From: an uncultured Aquimarina sp.
GTDB lineage: Bacteria > Bacteroidota > Bacteroidia > Flavobacteriales > Flavobacteriaceae
Reading direction: 5' to 3'
DNA: 64,000 nt
Assembly: GCF_947492965.1 (NCBI RefSeq)
Contig: NZ_CANLOZ010000005.1
Location: 186,001-250,000, forward strand
Shown here: positions 35,043 through 44,180 of the stretch, piece by piece
Numbering within the stretch: position 1 is the stretch's first letter
How the letters are laid out: every line of letters starts with the position of its first letter
Notes under the pieces: generated by a model
Seen by the model: the letters and a program-made list of their open reading frames with translations, nothing else
What the model was told of the DNA's origin: nothing
Database searches by the model: none
Made by a program: the position numbers and the translations under genes

Positions 35043-35063
35043 TATAGAAAAACAGTACATTCG
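35034..35063 (+). promoter_or_regulatory. Candidate promoter of the ECF sigma / anti-sigma operon
   Basis: TTTG at 35034-35037 and TACATTCG at 35056-35063 lie 18 bases apart. The -7 box has one mismatch to TAnnTTTG. The ATG follows at 35084. The upstream element overlaps the terminator of the preceding gene. Confidence 0.4.
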
Positions 35064-35083
35064 TACTACACGATTTCATCTTT

Positions 35084-35614
35084 ATGCAGCCTAACGAATT
35101 AATTTTGCAATTACAACAAAAGAACGAAAAGGCTTTTGAACGTATTTACGAAATGTATTCTGAAAATGTTTTTGGAATTATATATACCATTCTAAAAGAT
35201 GAAACCCTTGCTGAAGAAGTATTACAGGATGTATTCATAAAAATATGGAATAATTCAAGTTCCTATTCAGAGAAGAAAGGTCGATTTTTTACCTGGATAC
35301 TAAACATTGCAAGAAATGCTGCCATTGATAAAACAAGATCTACTGCTTTTAAAAACGCTAAGCAAAACCAAACCGCTGATAATTTCGTAGATATATTAGA
35401 ACAAAAAAGTAATTTTTCTAATAAAATGGATGCAATTGGTATTAAAAAGTATATTGATATACTTGAACCAATTTGTAGAAAAGTCATTGACTTACTATTT
35501 TTTAAGGGATATACACAAAAGGAGGCTTCAGAGGAATTAGACATCCCAATAGGAACGATTAAAACTCGGAACAGAATTTGTATTAATAAATTAAGAGAAG
35601 TCTTAGCAGAATAA
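35084..35614 (+). CDS. ECF RNA polymerase sigma factor
   Basis: The 176-residue protein has a sigma region 2 (about 12-85; FERIYEMYSENVFGIIYTIL, then LAEEVLQDVFIKIW) and a region 4 (about 118-170; GYTQKEASEELDIPIGTIKTR). It precedes the RskA-type anti-sigma gene by 2 bases, the usual layout for a sigma factor and its membrane inhibitor. The pair likely responds to an envelope signal. Its regulon is not visible. Confidence 0.93.
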   Translation: MQPNELILQLQQKNEKAFERIYEMYSENVFGIIYTILKDETLAEEVLQDVFIKIWNNSSSYSEKKGRFFTWILNIARNAAIDKTRSTAFKNAKQNQTADNFVDILEQKSNFSNKMDAIGIKKYIDILEPICRKVIDLLFFKGYTQKEASEELDIPIGTIKTRNRICINKLREVLAE

Positions 35615-35616
35615 GA

Positions 35617-36417
35617 ATGGATATCGAAAAATACATATCGTCTGGAATTTTAGAGCTTTACGTATATGGAGCACTTTCTGAAAAAGAAAACGCTGAAGTA
35701 TATAAGGCTCTAAAGGAATATCCTGAAATCGAAGAAGAAGTAAGAGCAATTGAAAAATCGCTACTACAACTTTCTGCAACCACTGCGCCTTATAATCCGG
35801 AAACGGTTTTCAATTCGATTAAAAACAAATTAAGTTCTAGAGACACCGATGTAAAGACTATTCCTATACATGCTAAAAGAACCAAGTGGACAGCATACCT
35901 AGGATGGGCAGCCTCTATTGCACTATTGGTTGGATTGTTTATTCAATTTGCGAAGAATAAAGAATTACGACAGCAAGTTGTACAATCCCAGATAGAACAA
36001 AACGTATTAGAAGGAAAACTGAATGTTATAGAAAGTGATTTATCCAATGCAAAATCATTATTAAGTGTCCTTAGAAATAAAGATATATTACAGATTCCTT
36101 TAGAAGCTCAAAAAGTGGATCCTAATGCCTATGCTACAGTTTATTGGGACAAAGACAAACAAACTGCATATATCGATGTAGCTGGATTGCCTGCACCTCC
36201 TCCAGGAAAGGTTTACCAAGTATGGTCTTTACAACTTAATCCTCTTACTCCAACAAGTTTAGGAATTTTAGATACGTTTACGGAAGATGAAAACAAAATA
36301 TTCTCTCTAAAAAACGCCAATGAATCTGAAGCTTTTGGTATTACTTTAGAACCTGAAGGTGGAAGTGAATCTCCTACGCTAGAGCAATTATACACCTTGG
36401 GAACGGTAGCTTCTTAA
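35617..36417 (+). CDS. Anti-sigma factor, RskA family
   Basis: The 266-residue protein has an N-terminal cytoplasmic anti-sigma helix region (MDIEKYISSGILELYVYGA), one membrane helix (about 92-110; WTAYLGWAASIALLVGLFI), a coiled coil, and a periplasmic RskA C-terminal domain (about 155-266; YATVYWDKDKQTAYIDVAGL, KVYQVWSLQLNPLTPTSLG). It should hold the sigma factor at the membrane until proteolysis or conformational change. It lies 2 bases after the sigma gene and ends 14 bases from the convergent lipoprotein. Confidence 0.9.
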   Translation: MDIEKYISSGILELYVYGALSEKENAEVYKALKEYPEIEEEVRAIEKSLLQLSATTAPYNPETVFNSIKNKLSSRDTDVKTIPIHAKRTKWTAYLGWAASIALLVGLFIQFAKNKELRQQVVQSQIEQNVLEGKLNVIESDLSNAKSLLSVLRNKDILQIPLEAQKVDPNAYATVYWDKDKQTAYIDVAGLPAPPPGKVYQVWSLQLNPLTPTSLGILDTFTEDENKIFSLKNANESEAFGITLEPEGGSESPTLEQLYTLGTVAS

Positions 36418-36431
36418 ATAAAAAAGTCTAC

Positions 36432-37412
36432 TTAATCATCGAAATCTCCTCCACCACCAGTTGGAAGATCCTCTAGAAAATCATCAAATTCTAAAACATT
36501 TGTAAAATCTCCTGAAGGCAAAGATATATCGATATCTAAAAGTTCTCTGGCAGAAAATTCAGAAACCTCGGTAGTTACGTGAATATTAAGATCCACTCCC
36601 TTTTTCAATATTTTAAGACCAAGATTCAACCATTTATTGCTAGCTAGTTTTTCTAGATCACTTTCTTTGTTTATGGTTGAGTCTTTTTTACGTAGTAATT
36701 TCCTGGCAAATTGATCTAAAGCCCTAGTTTGTTTTCCTTTGATAATGGAATCGTTACTGATCTCAGAAAATGTAAGCTTTGATTCTGACGCTAGCGGAAA
36801 ATTAATTTCTTTCGGAATATTTATAAAGATCATTTCTAAAAAATCTCTTTTCACTTTTATTTCTTTGGAATCAAAAATATCCTGTTTTAAAAAATCGGAA
36901 TCATCATGATATCTGGAAAAATCTGAAGTAAAGCCATGGATTACTGTAGAATCTTTAACATGATGTATTAGTTTATACTCTGGTAGAAGCTCGAATGTAT
37001 GGTCTACTGGAGATGGAATACCGTTAGGAATTGTTTTGGTTTCTAAATACGTTTTATACTTTTTAATACTAAGTATATGCTTATTTTTCACCTTACTAAA
37101 CTTATCCGCATAATACATCGTTACACTATCTTTTTCCATATCGATAATAATACCCGCATAATTATCTAGAACACTATAGACTCCTCCCCATCTTTGTTCT
37201 CTCTTTATTCGATTTTCTGAAATATAGTAGGTGGTATGTACCTTGGTTAAAGCACCATACAACCCTCTGGCTTCGGATAATTTAATTTCCCCTTCAAAAT
37301 ATGGCCTTGTATCTTCTTCTTTGGAAGTTTTGGAAGTTTTTGAAGAATTACAAGAAAAAGAAATGACACAAAAAAAGATAAAACCGAATAAAAAGCACTT
37401 TGAATTAATCAT
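36432..37412 (-). CDS. Lipoprotein, DUF4412-like, unknown
   Basis: The 326-residue protein has a signal with lipobox (ISFSC, Cys about 21) followed by NSSKTSKTS. The central part (HTTYYISENRIKREQRWG, NYAGIIIDMEKDSVTMYYAD) has the pattern of DUF4412-like beta proteins that recur in Bacteroidetes. The C-terminus is acidic and Gly-rich (DDFLEDLPTGGGGDFDD). Function is unknown. It converges on the anti-sigma gene with almost no spacer. Confidence 0.6.
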   Translation of the reverse strand: MINSKCFLFGFIFFCVISFSCNSSKTSKTSKEEDTRPYFEGEIKLSEARGLYGALTKVHTTYYISENRIKREQRWGGVYSVLDNYAGIIIDMEKDSVTMYYADKFSKVKNKHILSIKKYKTYLETKTIPNGIPSPVDHTFELLPEYKLIHHVKDSTVIHGFTSDFSRYHDDSDFLKQDIFDSKEIKVKRDFLEMIFINIPKEINFPLASESKLTFSEISNDSIIKGKQTRALDQFARKLLRKKDSTINKESDLEKLASNKWLNLGLKILKKGVDLNIHVTTEVSEFSARELLDIDISLPSGDFTNVLEFDDFLEDLPTGGGGDFDD

Positions 37413-37773
37413 TGATTAGCGTATTACATATGGTAACCAAAGATATACAACAGAAATTATTTTAGAATACCCGTTTTCGGTGAAATATTATTTCTGTATA
37501 TATTGAAGTGGTTTAAACTTTTTTCAATTTGCTAAAAAAATGCTTTTTTGCACCCATATTCCGCAATTTTTGACTTCCGTAGCGCTGCTATGCAACTAAA
37601 AAATTACTTCATCTGATCACAAAACTGCTATTTTTCACTTAAATCAAAAAAGTTTAAAACACTTCATTAAGAAAAAGCCTGTTTGTACCTCAACAAACAA
37701 GCTTCTTCCAACAACATCAAAAAACAAAACCAATTAACTTACTTATTCCTGTTTTTCTAATTACTATTAATTT
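37413..37773. other. 361-base intergenic region with a hairpin near its right end
   Basis: No gene is apparent. The left part must contain the promoter of the minus-strand lipoprotein. The right part (37671-37704) contains a terminator hairpin for the TonB receptor operon that ends at 37774. No clear TAnnTTTG box was found on the minus strand upstream of 37412. Confidence 0.6.
37671..37704 (-). terminator. Terminator of the DUF4331/TonB operon
   Basis: AAGC (37675-37678) and TGTTTGT pair with ACAAACA and GCTT (37701-37704), with one unpaired base in each arm and the loop ACCTCA. On the minus strand the stem is followed by TTTTTC. It lies 70 bases past the stop at 37774. Confidence 0.7.
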
Positions 37774-40005
37774 CTAAAATCTGTAGGTTATACCTGCTTT
37801 TGCAAAAAAAGGAGTTCCTGGTGTGAAATGAATTTCTTCTACGGCTTCACTTTCGTTTGCAAGTCTAGATTCGGTAGCAAATTGCGTTTCATTCCACTCT
37901 GTATCCAATAAGTTTTCGAGACTAACGGAGAAGTCAAACTGTTTCCATCGATAATTTAAAGACATATCGATAACTGTATATCCCTCTGCAACAATACTAT
38001 TCGTTTCGGTGGCTGGACGATCTCCTAAATAACGGTATCGTAGACTTCCAGAGAAATTATTAAAATTTTCTATACTAATTCCTCCTGCCGCTGTAACCTT
38101 TGGTGCTAACGGAATATAATCCTCTCCATCCGGCGTGTCTATACTTCTGGCATGAGTATAAGTAAGATCTGTATCTAAAAACAACCAATCATTGACCTGA
38201 TATCGTCCACTGAAATCTATCCCAAACCTTCTCGTTTCCCCACTCGGTTCTACAATACCTTCATCACCTACATATACAAACTCTTGTTCTAAACCTAAAT
38301 ACCAAAATGTCGTATTTAAAAATACTTTTGAAAACGGTTTCCAATTAATCCCTGCATCGATTCCATAAGATTTTGGCAAAATATCTTCTCCCTTTTGGGT
38401 AACTACTACTCTGGTATCATTACTATGAAATCCAATTCCAGACTTGGCAAACAGTTGTAAGTTATCAATTGGATCATATTCAATCCGTAATTTGGGAGCA
38501 ATAATAGCTTTGGATTCTGATTGTATTCGAAAAGGAGTTAATAAGGCATCTTCGTACGTATATTTAAAATAGTCCAGACGAACTGCTGGTGTTATTTTTA
38601 ATTTCCCAAAGTCTATGGTTGCATCCGCAAAGACATAGGCATTGGTTTCATTTACTGTTCCTAAACTTACGTTTTCTAAAGTTTCATTTCTATTTACAGT
38701 TCTGGATAATTCGTTCCCTTTAACAGCGTCATTTCTAAGTCCTATTCCACTATTAAAAACTGCTTCTACTTGATCCCAATATTTTTTAGTATTAAAAACA
38801 CTATTAAAACCGAATAAATTTCTTTGCTCCTTTTGTCTAATCTGATCTCCGTTAATAGGATCATTTAAAAAGAATGTAAAATTAGAATATAGCTCAAAAT
38901 CATAAAGTGAATAAAACACATTCGTTCTAAAAGAACTATAATCTCCAATATACTTGTTATAGGTAAAATTGAAATTAGTTCTGGATGTATTACCTCCTTC
39001 GGTATCATCTATAGCACCAAATCGTGAAATTAATCCCTGAACTACAGCTCTATTCGGTATTTGACCAGAAGCATCCCATCTACTGGTAAAATGTGAGGCT
39101 GATAAAGTAATCTTTTGCGTATCCTGTAATTGGGTTGTATACTTTCCAACAAAATTAATCCTATTAAAATTTTGAGGAGAATCAAATGGACCATCACTTT
39201 CTAAATATTCTAGTGCTACTGTTCCTCTTCCTTGATTAGAAGCTCCTAAAAAATTGAATAAACCTACGGTTCTTAATGTATTAAATTGACCTGCTTCTAC
39301 TTTAATTTGATTATTCTCAAAACTGTCTTTTGTGTTAAAAACCACATATCCCGCAGTATTGAAATTTCCTTGATCAGCTGTATATGCACCTTTTCCAAAA
39401 CGTATGTTTTCTATTGTTTCGGGAATGATAAAATGCAAATCTGCGTACCCTTGTCCATGTGCATGAGATACCATATTCACAGGTATTCCATCTACCGAAA
39501 TTGAAACATCAGTTCCATGATCTACATCAAAACCTCTTAGAAAAATCTGCTCTGCTTTTCCTCCTCCAGCATGCTGACCGATAAACAAACCTGGTACCTT
39601 TTGCAATAGTTCCTGTGACGAGTTTACAGGATTAACTTTCATATCTAATTTATTAATCAATTGTAAAGGATTAATTTCTTGTTTTAGAATCAACTCATCT
39701 AACTGGAAGATTTTATTTTCTAATACTAGTGTAATTCCGTTTTCAATGTCCATTTTTTTCAGAACGATGTTTTTCGTTTCAAAACCTAGCAATCGCGCGG
39801 TTAATGTATCTCCTACCTTAATATCTCCTAGGATAAAAGTTCCGTTTTCTAAGGTATGTGTATGGTTTTTAGTTTCATTACTGTAGATATATACTTCACC
39901 AAGTGGAACATCAAACGTATCAACAACTTTTCCTTTTACGGTTTGGTTTTGGGCGTAGCCGTACACACCGAATATCAGTGAAAGTATTACTAGAATATTT
40001 TTCAT
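37774..40005 (-). CDS. TonB-dependent outer-membrane receptor
   Basis: The 743-residue protein has a signal peptide ending YGYAQ, a carboxypeptidase-regulatory-like domain (about 22-100; VKGKVVDTFDVPLGEVYIYS), a plug (about 110-230; ELLQKVPGLFIGQHAGG, FLRGFDVDHGTDVSISVDG) and a barrel ending in the aromatic residue GITYRF. His-rich loops in the plug (SHAHGQGYADLHF) suggest a metal ligand or siderophore but do not prove it. It is the last gene of an operon with the TPR lipoprotein (27 bases upstream) and the DUF4331 genes. The His-rich plug is typical of a group of receptors linked to DUF4331 proteins. Confidence 0.92.
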   Translation of the reverse strand: MKNILVILSLIFGVYGYAQNQTVKGKVVDTFDVPLGEVYIYSNETKNHTHTLENGTFILGDIKVGDTLTARLLGFETKNIVLKKMDIENGITLVLENKIFQLDELILKQEINPLQLINKLDMKVNPVNSSQELLQKVPGLFIGQHAGGGKAEQIFLRGFDVDHGTDVSISVDGIPVNMVSHAHGQGYADLHFIIPETIENIRFGKGAYTADQGNFNTAGYVVFNTKDSFENNQIKVEAGQFNTLRTVGLFNFLGASNQGRGTVALEYLESDGPFDSPQNFNRINFVGKYTTQLQDTQKITLSASHFTSRWDASGQIPNRAVVQGLISRFGAIDDTEGGNTSRTNFNFTYNKYIGDYSSFRTNVFYSLYDFELYSNFTFFLNDPINGDQIRQKEQRNLFGFNSVFNTKKYWDQVEAVFNSGIGLRNDAVKGNELSRTVNRNETLENVSLGTVNETNAYVFADATIDFGKLKITPAVRLDYFKYTYEDALLTPFRIQSESKAIIAPKLRIEYDPIDNLQLFAKSGIGFHSNDTRVVVTQKGEDILPKSYGIDAGINWKPFSKVFLNTTFWYLGLEQEFVYVGDEGIVEPSGETRRFGIDFSGRYQVNDWLFLDTDLTYTHARSIDTPDGEDYIPLAPKVTAAGGISIENFNNFSGSLRYRYLGDRPATETNSIVAEGYTVIDMSLNYRWKQFDFSVSLENLLDTEWNETQFATESRLANESEAVEEIHFTPGTPFFAKAGITYRF

Positions 40006-40032
40006 GGTATTTTATTTAGACCTTTTAAGTAG

Positions 40033-41325
40033 TTATAGGTTAGTTATTTCACTGGACATAACTGGACCTAATTCATAAGTACTTTCTCTTAAATCCTCAA
40101 AAATTGGATCTGCTTTTCCTAATAGATTGTTTGCCTTATAGATTTGGGCAATATGAAGATTAGCGACAGGTTCAAAAGTTTTATTAACAACAAATTCTTC
40201 AGCTATTTTTAGTGCTTTTTTATGCTCTCCTTTTAGATGTAATATATATGCTTTTAGATCATATGATTGTGGAGTTGGCCGATTCTCTATTTCCAAATCG
40301 GCTATTTCCAGTGCTTTATCAAATATTTCATACTCCTCGGCTAGTAATAATGCTGTATGTACATTATACATATCGCCATATGATTTATCTTTTATAGCGT
40401 TGCTGTACTTGATTAAGTTTATCTTTTTGGCTATTTCATTAGTAAGGTATTCTTCTATTTCTGCTTTTAATAGAAAATAATCTGGACTTTGATGAGTATC
40501 TGTTATTGCGTCTAATATTTTCAAAGCTTCTTCTGGTCTATCTTCATAAGAATATGTGATCCAAGCGATTCCTTTTTTTGCATAAGCATTTGCAGGATCT
40601 ATTTCTAAGGCTTTTATATAGTGCGCGTATGATTCCTTAATTCGTCCGGCATGACCATAATAATCAGCTAAATTAGTATATGACCAAAGTAATAAGTCAT
40701 CATTTTTACTACTTAGTGCTATTTTCAACGCTTTCTCCATATTTCGTATAGTAGCATCTAGATTTCCTTTGTAATCATTCCATTTTGCCAAGCGAATTAA
40801 AAAGTTATAATCATTTTGATTTGCAAATTTTTCTAAATATTTGTGCGCATTATCATACTCCCCTAATTCCATAGACACATCAAAAAGTACCATTTCCGTA
40901 GCATTCGTATTGGTTCCTAATACATATGCTCCCATAGCTGCGTCCTTAGCTTCGATAAAGCGATGCTGAGAGATATAGTTATGAGCAAGTGCTAAAAGAT
41001 GATCTGATTTTCCGATCGTAGCTATTGCCGAGGATTTGGTTAATGCTTTTTCCGCTAATTTTAGATATTTAATCTCTCCAGTAGATTCAAAAAGTTGAGT
41101 ATAGGCAGAAGCCACTGGCCCTAGAGCCGTAAGTTGTAAACTATCTTTTTTTATTCTTTTATTCCAAAACTCTAGTTGTAATTTTGCTTCACTAAATTTT
41201 TGGTTTTCTGTTACGCTGAGATATTGAGCGTACTCTTCTGAATTAGTAATTAGTTGTTCTTTATTCCCACAGGATAGTACTAATACACTAATAAGCAAGA
41301 CCATTATATTTATTAGAATTCTCAT
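40033..41325 (-). CDS. TPR lipoprotein
   Basis: The 430-residue protein has a lipobox (LVLSC, Cys19) and tetratricopeptide repeats through most of its length, such as KYLKLAEKALTKSSAIA, GRIKESYAHYIKALEIDP and GEHKKALKIAEEFVVN. It is likely a periplasmic or surface scaffold. It is 27 bases upstream of the TonB receptor gene and 153 bases downstream of the second DUF4331 gene; a region of paired repeats lies in that gap. The same four-gene layout (two DUF4331-like, TPR, TonB receptor) is what suggests a shared task. Confidence 0.85.
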   Translation of the reverse strand: MRILINIMVLLISVLVLSCGNKEQLITNSEEYAQYLSVTENQKFSEAKLQLEFWNKRIKKDSLQLTALGPVASAYTQLFESTGEIKYLKLAEKALTKSSAIATIGKSDHLLALAHNYISQHRFIEAKDAAMGAYVLGTNTNATEMVLFDVSMELGEYDNAHKYLEKFANQNDYNFLIRLAKWNDYKGNLDATIRNMEKALKIALSSKNDDLLLWSYTNLADYYGHAGRIKESYAHYIKALEIDPANAYAKKGIAWITYSYEDRPEEALKILDAITDTHQSPDYFLLKAEIEEYLTNEIAKKINLIKYSNAIKDKSYGDMYNVHTALLLAEEYEIFDKALEIADLEIENRPTPQSYDLKAYILHLKGEHKKALKIAEEFVVNKTFEPVANLHIAQIYKANNLLGKADPIFEDLRESTYELGPVMSSEITNL

Positions 41326-41478
41326 AAGTATTGTTTTTTGATTTTGTTAATTAAAGATTACTGCCCATACTGAGTCTACTTTCCCCTTCATTATAGGGTA
41401 TACAAAGTCATTTGAGGGCTGACTTTTTATACTAAAAGGCAGACTCAGTTTGACAGTAAATTATGTTGTTTATAATAC

Positions 41479-42093
41479 TTAAGAACCGTGTGGTGCTTCT
41501 AAATACGGGAAAGTATTAGAGGGAGTTTCTCCAGAATTACTAACACCATCTGTTACCAAGATTGGTAAGTCTGGAGTTCCATCTCCATTGGTATCTTGTC
41601 CATTAAAACGATCTCCATTTTGACCTCCGAAAAGTAATATTAAAGAAACGTCAATTACATCATCCGTTAAGGTTCTACCAGTTAACACATTAGTTCCATC
41701 AAAATATGTTGTCGGAGCATCTGGAGCAACTTGTAATACATCAGAAGCAAGAACTGTTGTTAGGGTTGTAATGTCTAATCCTAAAATATTGTTTTCATAA
41801 GTAGCACCAAATGCTCCATGAAGATTGGCCAATTGCGTTTCAAATAAGGATTGAAAAGCTGCTCCCTGTTGAGAAGGAATAGTAACATTAAAATCGTTTT
41901 CGATATCTGGTGTTGCGCTAAAAACTGTATTGATTCCTGGTCTTCCCATCTGATCTTCCTGAGAAAATGTTCCAGAAAAATCTACCGCTACTGGTGGATC
42001 AATTACTATAACGTCATCATCGCTGCTGCAACTAACAAATCCTAGAGTTAATATGAATATTGCTGATATATTTTTAAAATTATTAAGTTTCAT
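41479..42093 (-). CDS. DUF4331-like lipoprotein (second half of the family)
   Basis: The 204-residue protein has a lipobox (GFVSC, Cys22) followed by SSDDD. It carries the motif QMGRPGINTVF (about 48-58), which in full-length DUF4331 proteins belongs to the second half, and ends with TPSNTFPYLEAPH, also a family feature. It lacks the first half, which the next gene (42118-42798) carries. The two genes are 24 bases apart, so the family appears split over two proteins. No signal for transport through T9SS is seen. Confidence 0.8.
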   Translation of the reverse strand: MKLNNFKNISAIFILTLGFVSCSSDDDVIVIDPPVAVDFSGTFSQEDQMGRPGINTVFSATPDIENDFNVTIPSQQGAAFQSLFETQLANLHGAFGATYENNILGLDITTLTTVLASDVLQVAPDAPTTYFDGTNVLTGRTLTDDVIDVSLILLFGGQNGDRFNGQDTNGDGTPDLPILVTDGVSNSGETPSNTFPYLEAPHGS

Positions 42094-42117
42094 AATTATG
42101 TATTATTAAATTTTTGA

Positions 42118-42798
42118 TTATTGTTTTCTTTTAGCTTCTGCCCAAGTATTAAATACTTCAACACCTGTTCCTGCCGGATGGCTGAAGGTTCCTCCTAATA
42201 GTGAATTAGGAACTTCTACTACGATAGATAATACATTGGTACCATCAAAATCATCATTTCCTGGATTATTAAATCCTCCTGGTGCCATTCCACCTATAAT
42301 TGCATTAAACTGATTGGAGTCAAAAAAGAAAGGGTCTTCTCTTAAACCAGCAAAATAGGATATACCATTTGCTTCAGAAGTAATAGCATTGGCTCCTGTA
42401 CTAATGGCTACTTGTCCTAAATACTGAGTATCTTCATTGATTGTGCTATTCAGGCCTGTTTGAGTAGGCTGATAAGGTCCAAAAAAGTACATAATACCAT
42501 CTCTGGGTATTGCTTGTATGACCAAATCCTCTATAAGATCCCCATCATTATCGATATTGATCTCTACTAAGACATTTTCGTCAAAACTTGCCGAGCTTCC
42601 AGGAGCTAGTAATCCTTGAACATTTGCAACGAATACCGTATTATCTGGGTTACCCCCTTCAAATGCATAAAGATCCGTAATGTCTGCTGTGCTTCCTACA
42701 ACAGCTGGCGCATCAATGTGGTCTGCCGCCATTAAAACAGTCCCTAAACTTAAAAGCCCTCCAAGGATGTATAAATTTGTTTTTCTAATCTTGTTCAT
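42118..42798 (-). CDS. DUF4331 family exported protein (first half of the family)
   Basis: The 226-residue protein has a signal peptide ending VLMAA and the family opening DHIDAPAVVGSTADITDLYAF (20-residue limit applies; His27 and Asp motifs). The rest (FENVLVEINIDNDGD, ISYFAGLREDPFFFDS, LSIVVEVPN) matches DUF4331, ending before the segment RPGxNTVF that the neighbouring gene carries. It is the first gene of the operon that includes the second DUF4331 part, the TPR lipoprotein and the TonB receptor. Function is unknown; surface complex with the receptor is an inference. Confidence 0.9.
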   Translation of the reverse strand: MNKIRKTNLYILGGLLSLGTVLMAADHIDAPAVVGSTADITDLYAFEGGNPDNTVFVANVQGLLAPGSSASFDENVLVEINIDNDGDLIEDLVIQAIPRDGIMYFFGPYQPTQTGLNSTINEDTQYLGQVAISTGANAITSEANGISYFAGLREDPFFFDSNQFNAIIGGMAPGGFNNPGNDDFDGTNVLSIVVEVPNSLLGGTFSHPAGTGVEVFNTWAEAKRKQ

Positions 42799-42913
42799 TT
42801 TTATTTAATTTTAAATGTTTACGCTTTTACTTACGAGCTTATGAAGAAGACGGTTTTCCTAAAAGTGTTAAAAATTAGTTAAGTATTAAATTTGCATATA
42901 CTTATCCTTTGAG

Positions 42914-42946
42914 TTTGTTTTTAGAAGAAAAATAAATTTAACTTTG
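42914..42946 (+). promoter_or_regulatory. Promoter of the LETM1-like gene
   Basis: TTTG at 42914-42917 and TAACTTTG at 42939-42946 are 21 bases apart. The second is a perfect match to TAnnTTTG. The ATG at 42965 follows 18 bases later. This is the best promoter match in the window. Confidence 0.75.
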
Positions 42947-42964
42947 CCATAAACCAATAGACTC

Positions 42965-44146
42965 ATGAACCCATCAACTTCTGGTTGGATAGATAAGTTT
43001 TTAAGAGAATTTGACTTAGACGCTCTCCCAGTATCATCTCTAGATGAATTGTATCCAAAACTGAGAGAAGCTGGTTTTATTTATGGCACTTCCATTTCAT
43101 TAGCGATATCGTTAGACTCCGAAATAACCTACTCGGAAGAAGAGAAAACAAAAATTAATCTTTTCTCTGCATTGGTAGTGACCTATTATGAAACTATCGA
43201 CAATGGAAGTTCTAAAGATTGTATCAATGCATTGGTTGAGTTTTATGAATATTTAGATACGAAAAAGTCTTTCTTTTCTTTTATCAATTCATTGACTTCT
43301 AACAAGAGTGAAAAACTTGAAAAGATAATAAACACTCGTATCCAAACGAATGAATCTATTTTTAAAAAGAACTTTAGTCATTTGCTTACAAATGCATTAC
43401 TCTTTATTGATGTACTCGCTTTTGAACATTTTCTGATTCATGATATCAACCCAATAGAATATGCAGCGTCGCTGGAAGAAACCTTAACAAATATTGTATT
43501 TCTGGCATTAAATTCTAAAATAGAGAAAGATGATTATTATGAATTGTTAGTGAAACTTTTCGCTTCTTCGGTACGATATACCAAGATTAGTACGGAGGAG
43601 GATGCAAGTTTTGACCAAGTCGATCTAGATACTTATACCGATGACTTAGAGAAACGATATATTCTTGATCTTACAAGTTTAGCCGTTTGGAATGATAAAG
43701 AAATTGATCTTGGAGAACAGGATTTTATGCGTGCTTTGGGAGCAGAGTTAGCATTATCAAACAGATGGGTTCAGGAATCATTGGATTCTGTTCTTAGGTT
43801 TGTAAATGATCATAAAGATGAAATTTCTTTTTTCAATTATTCGAATCCAGCACTTCATTTTTACAAACAGACTTCAAGAACTGTTAGTATTCTTATCCTA
43901 AGAAATAAGAAACGACTTATAAAAGAAATCTCTGAGAGTAAGGATTTAATGATATTATTAGGACAATCTGCAGTAAGAGACCTTTCTAAGGAAGAAAAAC
44001 AACAAATGAAACAGCAGCTATTAGACGTTTGTAAAACTATTCCGTCATTAGCTATTTTTATATTGCCCGGAGGAAGTCTCCTTTTACCGTTATTGGTAAA
44101 ATTTATACCTCAGCTTTTACCTTCGGCGTTTAATGAAAATAAATAA
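42965..44146 (+). CDS. LETM1-domain protein (biofilm-associated type)
   Basis: The 393-residue protein lacks a signal peptide and is mostly helical. The C-terminal part (about 335-390) is a LETM1-like domain: LSKEEKQQMKQQLLDVC, then IPSLAIFILPGGSLLLPLL, KFIPQLLPSAF. This matches the family named LETM1-related biofilm-associated proteins in flavobacteria. In mitochondria LETM1 takes part in ion exchange, but the bacterial role is not known. It is monocistronic with a good promoter and a bidirectional terminator. Confidence 0.85.
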   Translation: MNPSTSGWIDKFLREFDLDALPVSSLDELYPKLREAGFIYGTSISLAISLDSEITYSEEEKTKINLFSALVVTYYETIDNGSSKDCINALVEFYEYLDTKKSFFSFINSLTSNKSEKLEKIINTRIQTNESIFKKNFSHLLTNALLFIDVLAFEHFLIHDINPIEYAASLEETLTNIVFLALNSKIEKDDYYELLVKLFASSVRYTKISTEEDASFDQVDLDTYTDDLEKRYILDLTSLAVWNDKEIDLGEQDFMRALGAELALSNRWVQESLDSVLRFVNDHKDEISFFNYSNPALHFYKQTSRTVSILILRNKKRLIKEISESKDLMILLGQSAVRDLSKEEKQQMKQQLLDVCKTIPSLAIFILPGGSLLLPLLVKFIPQLLPSAFNENK

Positions 44147-44180
44147 AAAAAATCCCTGAAGTGAACAGGGATTTTTTGTT
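44145..44180. terminator. Bidirectional terminator
   Basis: AAAAAATCCCTG (ending 44158) pairs with CAGGGATTTTTT (44166-44177). It serves the LETM1-like gene ending at 44146 and the convergent membrane gene ending at 44180; part of the stem overlaps neither coding end by more than a few bases. Confidence 0.88.
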
